Assembly: GCA_022575985.1 (NCBI GenBank) | Contig: JAKSXM010000272.1 | Coordinates: 1,860,001 to 1,924,000, forward strand | From: Anagrus nilaparvatae | Taxonomy: Eukaryota; Arthropoda; Insecta; Hymenoptera; Mymaridae | Direction: 5' to 3' | DNA length: 64,000 bases | Part shown: one piece after another, positions 57,958-64,000 of the stretch | Numbering within the stretch: the stretch's first letter is position 1 | Layout of the letters: each line of letters begins with the position of its first letter | Notes under the pieces: generated by a model | What the model saw: only the letters and a program-made list of their open reading frames with translations | What the model was told of the DNA's origin: nothing | Database searches by the model: none | Translations under genes and position numbers: made by a program

Positions 57958-58836
57958 ACCCTCAAATATCTGCGTTTGCCACTCACTTTATTAAACAGCT
58001 ACATTTTTCTTGAATACTGTAAGTAAAAGTTTTCTTGAATACTGTGAGTAGTGTAAAGATGCTCAAACAAATTGTTGCAACGAGCACAAATTTTGCAATT
58101 ATAACACTTGCATGAACTATAAGTTGTAACATACCAAGCGCATACCACCCTCACTATTGCTAAAAAACTCATATGCATGCATGCAAATCATAAATTTTAA
58201 GTATGGTTGGAAACTCGACACGAGTTTCCAACAAAAGAAAACAACGTATGGCATGCATCTGTGCTTAGGCGCCTGTACATATGCATTCCGTACGGACAAC
58301 CAACCATGTCAGACTTTAACTTCTCCGTCGTCTTTCGAAAAATACAAACTTTGCGAAATATGATGGCAGCACTATCCAGTGATTTAATCAGCTGATAAAT
58401 TCAAATTTCAATTTTAAATAATAAATTAATTAATTAATTAATTATCAGCTGATTATATCCAATTAAAATAATATATACCACAAAATGTAAATAATTGTAA
58501 ATAGTAAACTAATTAGCTTTTAAGTATTTAAAAAATAAAAATATAAATAAAATAGTCGTTTTTATAATTAATTAATAATTAATTAATAATAATTCTTTTA
58601 CCAATAATTTAATAATACATAAATTAATTAACCACAATAGTTTTATATCAAATAATTATATATAAAACGAGATATTACATAATATCTTATAACGGTTTTT
58701 TCATATATTTAATTAATTAAAAACGACTCTTTTATTAATAATAATTATAAAAAATTATGATAAACAATTAATTTTAGGTATAGTAAGTAAGATTATTAAA
58801 GAAAGTTAATCTTTCATGTAATATATAAAAAAATAT
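57958..58836. other. AT-rich region with a 12-bp-stem hairpin at 58206-58232
   Basis: GTTGGAAACTCG (58206-58217) is followed by ACA and CGAGTTTCCAAC (58221-58232), a perfect stem. AATCAGCTGATAA at about 58386 is inverted at about 58442-58455 around TTAA repeats. Short open frames here carry no known domain. Confidence 0.6.
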
Positions 58837-59101
58837 TGTAATGGAATATTCTATGTAAATATATTTAATACCATAGAACGTTCCAGAAGGTTCTAGAAGG
58901 AAATTCGCAAGTAAAATCTTTTTGCAAGTGTGCGTGAGTGGGGAATCGTATAAAAGAGAGAGCGATTACAGCCTCAAGCAACACTTGACTAAGAGATTTC
59001 TTGCGAACTACTTCCTTATGTATATAGTTCGTTTGCAATCAATAAATTCTAATTGAATTTAATCAATTTAGTTATTATTTAAATTGCCTTGATTCTCTAC
59101 A
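58837..59101 (+). mobile_element. LTR-like segment (TG...CA) with promoter elements
   Basis: The segment starts TGTAATGGAATATTCTATG and ends TTGATTCTCTACA. In order it contains a heat-shock element, a TATA box and an AATAAA poly(A) signal (59041), the U3-R-U5 arrangement of a short LTR such as those of Copia-type elements. There is no second LTR and no gag-pol sequence, and I see no five-base duplication around it. It might therefore be a worn solo LTR or instead the promoter region of a heat-shock gene fragment. Confidence 0.4.
58875..58955 (+). promoter_or_regulatory. Five-unit heat-shock element upstream of a TATA box
   Basis: AGAAC-GTTCC-AGAAG-GTTCT-AGAAG at 58875-58899 is five contiguous alternating nGAAn/nTTCn pentamers with no mismatch, the binding site of trimeric heat-shock factor. 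A TATAAAA box follows at 58949-58955, about 50 bp downstream, then GAGAGAG (a GAGA-factor-like site). The combination is typical of insect heat-shock promoters. No open frame follows within 500 bp, so the transcript driven by it is unknown. Confidence 0.75.
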
Positions 59102-59440
59102 GCCTTGTGATTTTATCACAAGTGTTTTCTACAAGATCATCTGTCTTTTCCCTGCTGGGAAACTGTAAAACCCTGAAGGGTAAGGGCTTTGCAGACCCCT
59201 TATCTCGAAGGCCAATTAGGCGGGCAGGCTAATTAAAGACATTTAGTAAAGTTTTATATTTTATGCCAACCCCTCTTTGAGACGGTTGCAAAGTTACAGG
59301 TCATTTATACAGCCACTATTAGAGTTATTACCTTCGTGATCGTCTTATTATTGGCAACTTTACAAATACCGTGAATGTGAAATCTGCAGAATAAGGAGAG
59401 AGTGGCAACCGCATGACGCCGCTCATGTTGCACCAAAGCT
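59102..59440. other. Mixed-composition segment downstream of the promoter-like site
   Basis: The stretch (CTTTTCCCTGCTGGGAAACTG, CCTGAAGGGTAAGGGC, AAGGCCAATTAGGCGGGCAG) has no open frame and may be the leader of the element or transcript that starts near 58980. Confidence 0.3.
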
Positions 59441-59449
59441 ATTTTTAAA

Positions 59450-59935
59450 TTGATGCCAAATTCGTAATTTTTGACAAAAAAGGGTTTTTTATGTCTCATT
59501 TTCACAAGCTTCAAATTTCCAAAAATTCTTTACTTTACCTTTTGTAATTATTTGTTAATCAGATATAATAATTTGAAATCGGGGTCAGAATGTTATGATT
59601 TTTTAAAAAAGCTCATTTTTAATGTTAACTTTGCAGAGCCAAATCATAAAAACGACTCAAGGAAATGAGAAAAGTAAAAAATTTGTGGAAACTGGAAGCT
59701 TGAAGAAAATTTGCGAGACATAAAACCTTTTTGTCAAAAATTACGAATTTGGCAACAATTTAAAAATTGGTAATTTTTAGCCAAAAATAGCCATTAGGTT
59801 AATTGGCTACATTTATGAGAAAATTAGTGATAAAAAATTGCGATTTACGGCGTTTGAAAGGTGACACTTACATTAAAAAAATAAGACCAACCAGAAGTTT
59901 TTTGGTTACTTTGTAAGGTTTAACGTCATACTAAA
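59450..59935. mobile_element. Partial copy related to foldback element F5
   Basis: CGTAATTTTTGACAAAAAAGG to CAACCAGAAGTTTTTTGGTT matches 54630-55075 in the same order (TTGTTAATCAGATATAATAA, TTTTTAATGTTAACTTTG, AACGACTCAAGGAAATGAGA). The outer arm parts with the conserved ends are missing on both sides, so only the middle survives. A small internal palindrome remains. Confidence 0.7.
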
Positions 59936-61445
59936 GTCAAATTTGTCGGTAAAATTTTTAAAAATGTACTTTTACTTTTCTACGCCTTAGAAAATAAAAA
60001 AAAATTATTTCAGGCTTTAAAGTATAATTTTTGCAAGGGAATGAATCAATATGAAGTTACAAATGTTATTAGGAACGGAATAACTACATTTTACAAATTT
60101 AAAACTCAGTCGGTAATCCTATGTTAAAAACATAGGGGTTAAGGATGATCTTAAGTCTTTAAGTGTCAATTTTTTCAAATTTTAATTTTCAATGAAATAC
60201 GCATAGATGCGCATTTTATTGGACACGCGTGAATTAAATAATGGACTGATAATCTTTGGAAAATATAAAGTTTATGTATAGAAAGCATAAAAAAGTCATT
60301 CGAGTACAAATATAATTATGAAAGATTATAAGGCGCATAAAAAATGTGATTTTAACATTAAAATTTTATTTAAAAAAGCCATTATTATGCTTCTGACGCT
60401 TTTTAAAGGGCATATAACTATCCAGCGACATTTACCATATCACAGTTAAAATATAGTATTTAGACCCATTCTATACATAATTGAGCCTTATAAAAGTTAT
60501 TGAATTTGGGCAGTTCAAAATCTCCCGCTCTAAGCCGAAAAAAGCAGTTTGAGCCGGTCAGGGGCAAAATTTTAAAAAACTGACCTCAAATTCGGATTCA
60601 GCGGCAAATTTTACAACCTTTTTTGCCTGGGTACTATTTTTTTTAATCATTTTGTGGTTTTTAAAAATTAAAAAAAAAAAAAAAATTTTTTTTTGAAATA
60701 ACCGAAGAAATCTAAAAAGCTTCTTTTGGGTATAACTCGGGTTACTGAGGGCCTAAAGGGCTGAAAATTTCACAAGAAACATATTTTGTATACATAAAAA
60801 ATCAGCCCGATCGGGAGACCTGACCTGGCAAGGCCATGACACGGTATTGTTATGTGTCTAATGGCTAGGATTATTAGTAATAAATAGATAAATATAAATA
60901 AATACTTACAAATGTTGTCCAGGATAGGTTATCCAAATAAGCACAATAAATTGTTATTTAAAAACTAAACTTTATTAAAGACGGATATAAGTACACGTCG
61001 ATGACAACTTCTGATATTTGACTCCTGGTTATTACAATTTTATTGATCTTATATACTAAATCATCTTTTACAAATATTTAAAATATCCAAAATATAAATA
61101 TTATTATTTCTTAAACTATTTGTTTTATTACATAATTTTCTGTTATAATTTCATAATTTATGTTATAGTTTCTTAATTTTATGTTATCATTTCTTAATTT
61201 AAAATATCTATTGTTTGATTAATTAGCTTAAATACTATTTATAAATTTAACTTAAAATATTTATAATTATTATCGTAATTTATTATTTAATTATTAATTA
61301 TTTATTTTGTTAGTTATTTCATAACAGTATCCAGAATGACTCATAATAGATAATAAAAAAGTTAAATTTAACAAAAAAATAACTAAAATAATATAATGTA
61401 AAAAAATTCCCCTTTAAAAAATTAAAGTCATAAAAACTAGTCCTT
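59936..61445. other. AT-rich region; 60500-60840 looks like one arm of a foldback relic
   Basis: From about 60530 to 60840 phrases such as GGGCTGAAAATTTCACA, CAAATTCGGATTCAGCGGCA and CAGCCCGATCGGGAGACC resemble the arm content of foldback elements F2 and F3, without an inverse partner nearby. The remainder is A/T-rich with no supported gene. Confidence 0.4.
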
Positions 61446-61529
61446 CATCTACAGAGACGTGTCGTCTCGGGACGCAAGTTTGAACGACATCTACAGAGAC
61501 GTGTCGTCTCGGGACGCAAGTTTGAACGA
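61446..61529. repeat. Exact 42-bp tandem duplication
   Basis: Two identical 42-bp units (61446-61487 and 61488-61529) begin CATCTACAGAGACGTGTCGT and end CAAGTTTGAACGAC. Each contains GAGACG-TGT-CGTCTC, an inverted six-base pair. No mismatch between the units is seen, so the duplication is recent or under selection. Confidence 0.9.
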
Positions 61530-61848
61530 CACCTAGATATACGAGAATATTCTCTTCCGTTTCACAGACTGGCACTCTAATGTAGTCTTTTAAGAGAATG
61601 CTTCGACCCTTCGAGTTTCGAGAAATTCGATTGTGAGCAACGGCGGTATTTTCAAAAATAATATAGTATTAAGTTGAACGAAAGGAAGAAGTATAGCACA
61701 TAGAGAGCTAAGAAAACATAATAATTCTAATAATTAATAGTAGGAAGGGGTATTATATTATATTATACATAGCTTTATATTGTAGAAAAAACTCCAATTT
61801 GACTGTGTAATAGTTTAATATACTTTAATGAAATGAATGAGATCTTAC

Positions 61849-62448
61849 AACAACAAAAACATTTACATGTAAAAATTACGCAAGTTTTCTATCTGTGCTT
61901 GTATTTTGGCCTTTGTTTTTAGCTGTAAAAATTTTTCACTGCTAAAGTTTTTAGATCTGAAAAACTTTACGCAAGTTTTAAATATTAAAATACATATTAT
62001 CTAAATTTGCTATATTGAAAATTACCAATTATTATTTGAAGCAAATTTACTCATAATTAATCCAACTTACAATTATTAAAAATTATTTTAAAAAACTTGC
62101 CAGGCCGTTAATTAATTATGAAAAATCGATATATTTATTTTGCAAATTTTACAAATTAAGTTTCAAATTTTCAATTTTTTTTACTTGGCGGCCTGACAAG
62201 TTTTTTAAAATAATTTTTAATAATTGTAAGTTGGATTAATTATGAGTAAATTCGCTTCAAATAATAATTGGTAATTTTCAATATAGCAAATTTAGATAAT
62301 ATGTATTTTAATATTTAAAACTTGCGTAAAGTTTTTCAGATCTAAAAACTTTAGCAGTGAAAAATTTTTACAGCTAAAAACAAAGGCCAAAATACAAGCA
62401 CACATAGAAAACTTGCGTAATTTTTACATGTAAATGTTTTTGTTGTTT
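61849..62448. mobile_element. Foldback element F7 (600 bp)
   Basis: AACAACAAAAACATTTACAT at 61849 is inverted to 62448. Arms of about 260 bp (AAAATTACGCAAGTTTTCTA, TTGTATTTTGGCCTTTGTTT, CCAACTTACAATTATTAAAA) are nearly identical. The centre of about 75 bp begins at CAGGCCG and ends CGGCCTG. Non-coding. Confidence 0.9.
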
Positions 62449-63679
62449 ATATATATCTATACATAAATATTTATTTTTATAAAAAAAATTTTGTATTACT
62501 CGGCCGATTTCAAAGAAATTACATTAAAATCAAAGTTAATGTCATCTAATATAGAACAGATATTTTGTAAATGTATACACATATATATAAAAATATAATA
62601 TAAAATATACACATATATACACGCATATAACGTAACACTTAAAAAAATAGTATAATTTATAAAGGGTAGTTCATAATTTACATGTGTAAAAGCAGTTTTT
62701 TCCTTTTTTCCCCTTTTTTATATAAAAATTCTTTTTCTAGACTTATTAAAATATAAAATCAAAAATAACATTTAGTTTAACAGCAGACTCATTAATGTTA
62801 AGAATAAAAATAAAAAGTAAAATTTTAAATAAGTTTTGTCTTTTAATTGTAAGTTTTTCGAATATAATAAAAAAGTGTACATAATTGTTATTTAAAAAAT
62901 TTTTTATATAACTCAAATGTATTTTTCAGATTTGGACAAGGAAAACTAGACTTTCGAAACGTTAATGAAATAAAGATAACATTTCATAATAAAATTTGTT
63001 CCATTCTGATCGTTATTTTTTATGTAACTTTAATTCTTATTTTTTATAAAAAAAAAACAAATAAAAAAATAATTTTCTTTTTAAAATTTAAAATAAATTT
63101 TGCTTTCTATATTTATGAATAAATATACTGACAATATATATTCTGTTTCTTTTACTCATAAAATAATGAATTTGCTTTTCTAAAGAGTGATTATATTGCT
63201 TCAATACGTTTTTATAATAGTAGTTTTTTTCAAGTTAACTAAGCAAAATAATGACTCAAAATAATAAGTTATTGTGTATTGTATTATGCATTAAAAATAC
63301 AATACATTTAGCATTCATGTTTATTATAAATTTACATGGTTAACTCTATGAATCAAACTATAATGACTTTTTTCAAGATTATTATAATTTCAAATTAAAT
63401 GTTCAAATACGACACTTTAATTAAAAAAAAGTAGGGCTTCACCGAGAACGATGTTGCATCGTTTCCTCGATGAACAAGAAAAGACGAGAACGAGGAAAAG
63501 TTTCGAAAATGAAAATTTGTAAACGTAAAAAATTAAATTTTGCTTACCTAGAAATAACTGCACTTCACGTAAATATAGTAATTAACTTTTACATATCAGA
63601 TCTAGGGCAAAAAAGCCTATTTTCTACCCTAGGGAGATGGCTTTTTAGCCCATTATATTTAAAACTATATTTTAAATCA
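62449..63679. other. AT-rich region without supported gene
   Basis: Mostly A/T homopolymers and TATA/CACATATA repeats. The open frame at 63470-63748 (92 codons) has a basic start (NKKRRERGKVSKMKICKRKK) but no family resemblance, and its end runs into the inverted repeat at 63680, so I do not call it a gene. Confidence 0.4.
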
Positions 63680-63782
63680 CGGGACAAAATATGGGGTTTG
63701 ACTTTTGCATGCTGCTTGCACTCGCTTGCTACGCTCGCTCGTGCATAACTCTGCATGCAAAGTCGAAACCGATATTTTGTCC
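63680..63782. repeat. Short inverted repeat with CGCTCGCT-rich loop
   Basis: GGGACAAAATATGGGGTTTG at 63680 is inverted in CGAAACCGATATTTTGTCCC ending at 63782, with an inner GACTTTTGCATG/CATGCAAAGTC pair. The loop carries TTGCACTCGCTTGCTACGC and TCGCTCGTGCATAA, GC-rich against an AT-rich background. Probably a small MITE or transposon end. Confidence 0.65.
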
Positions 63783-64000
63783 CTTGTTTAAAAAATAGCT
63801 ATAATTTATCTATTTCATTATTACCAAATAATCAATTAGAGATTGCTAAAAAATTAATAAAAAATTAAAATTTATTTTTGACGAAAATTTTCGTCTATAA
63901 ACAGCAAAAAAAACCATGACGGTTTACAATCTCGTTAAGCCCCTGATTTATCAGATATTTAAGCACAAGGTATTTTAAGGAAATAAAAAGGTTAATGTAA

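Noticed and set aside
63470..63748. 92-codon frame with a basic N terminus
   Set aside because: No family resemblance, and the C-terminal third is the arm and loop of an inverted repeat.

Overview
The window is AT-rich eukaryotic DNA with the repeat content of an insect genome. An R1-clade LINE with an APE endonuclease and a terminal zinc finger, a Jockey-type LINE, two CR1/Jockey-like LINE fragments and the C-terminal part of a KRBA2-like (Ginger-type) integrase transposase are all present. A parasitoid wasp or similar insect would fit, but the species cannot be read from the sequence. I found no intact host protein-coding gene, rRNA or convincing tRNA. Nearly all of the window that can be explained is mobile or repetitive DNA.

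Layout: 1-898 is a 151-bp tandem repeat whose copies point both ways. 3152-20997 is a DNA element with ACAGGAAAGGAGG-type ends, interrupted by a 15.6-kb foldback element (3256-18879). The foldback has arms of 1.6 and 1.8 kb. Each arm holds an outer tandem array of exactly 144-bp units (four on the left, five on the right) and a captured R1-type reverse transcriptase fragment. Between the arms lie about 12.2 kb of satellite with a ~102-bp monomer, in places organised as a 204-bp higher-order unit. 21961-22860 is a 5'-truncated Jockey-like LINE with a target-site duplication. 23520-26469 is a DNA element (CCGTATAGGAGCC ends, TATA duplication) containing a second nested element (CACTGAG ends) and a tRNA-like Pol III motif. 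28056-30679 is a second copy of the ACAGG-ended family, followed by a decayed LINE (30685-32220).

From 32.6 to 47.3 kb there is a dense run of palindromic foldback elements: 32669-33076, 33597-34958, a truncated relative at 35065-35767, 37912-39811, 41081-43341, 43547-44196 and 46813-47288. Among them sit a TTAA-flanked MITE (36491-36720) and a 1.09-kb Ginger-like element that keeps the last part of its transposase gene. 45351-46690 holds a LINE 3' end with a clean 309-codon reading frame. 48549-51396 is a 5'-truncated R1-clade LINE with a 14-bp duplication, poly(A) tail and 3' hairpins. 53.7-62.5 kb contains an AAACGTTT-rich repeat, more foldback elements, a second TTAA-flanked MITE (55587-56343), a palindromic element with a 123-bp TGACAGCTGTCA-bearing tandem core (56636-57957), and an LTR-like segment with a five-unit heat-shock element upstream of a TATA box.

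The elements are related by nesting rather than by function. Several insertions can be dated relative to each other because an unoccupied copy of the target repeat is present in the same window (for 33597-34958, 23520-26469 and 41081-43341). The most noteworthy object is the satellite-cored foldback element carrying a duplicated, broken LINE fragment.
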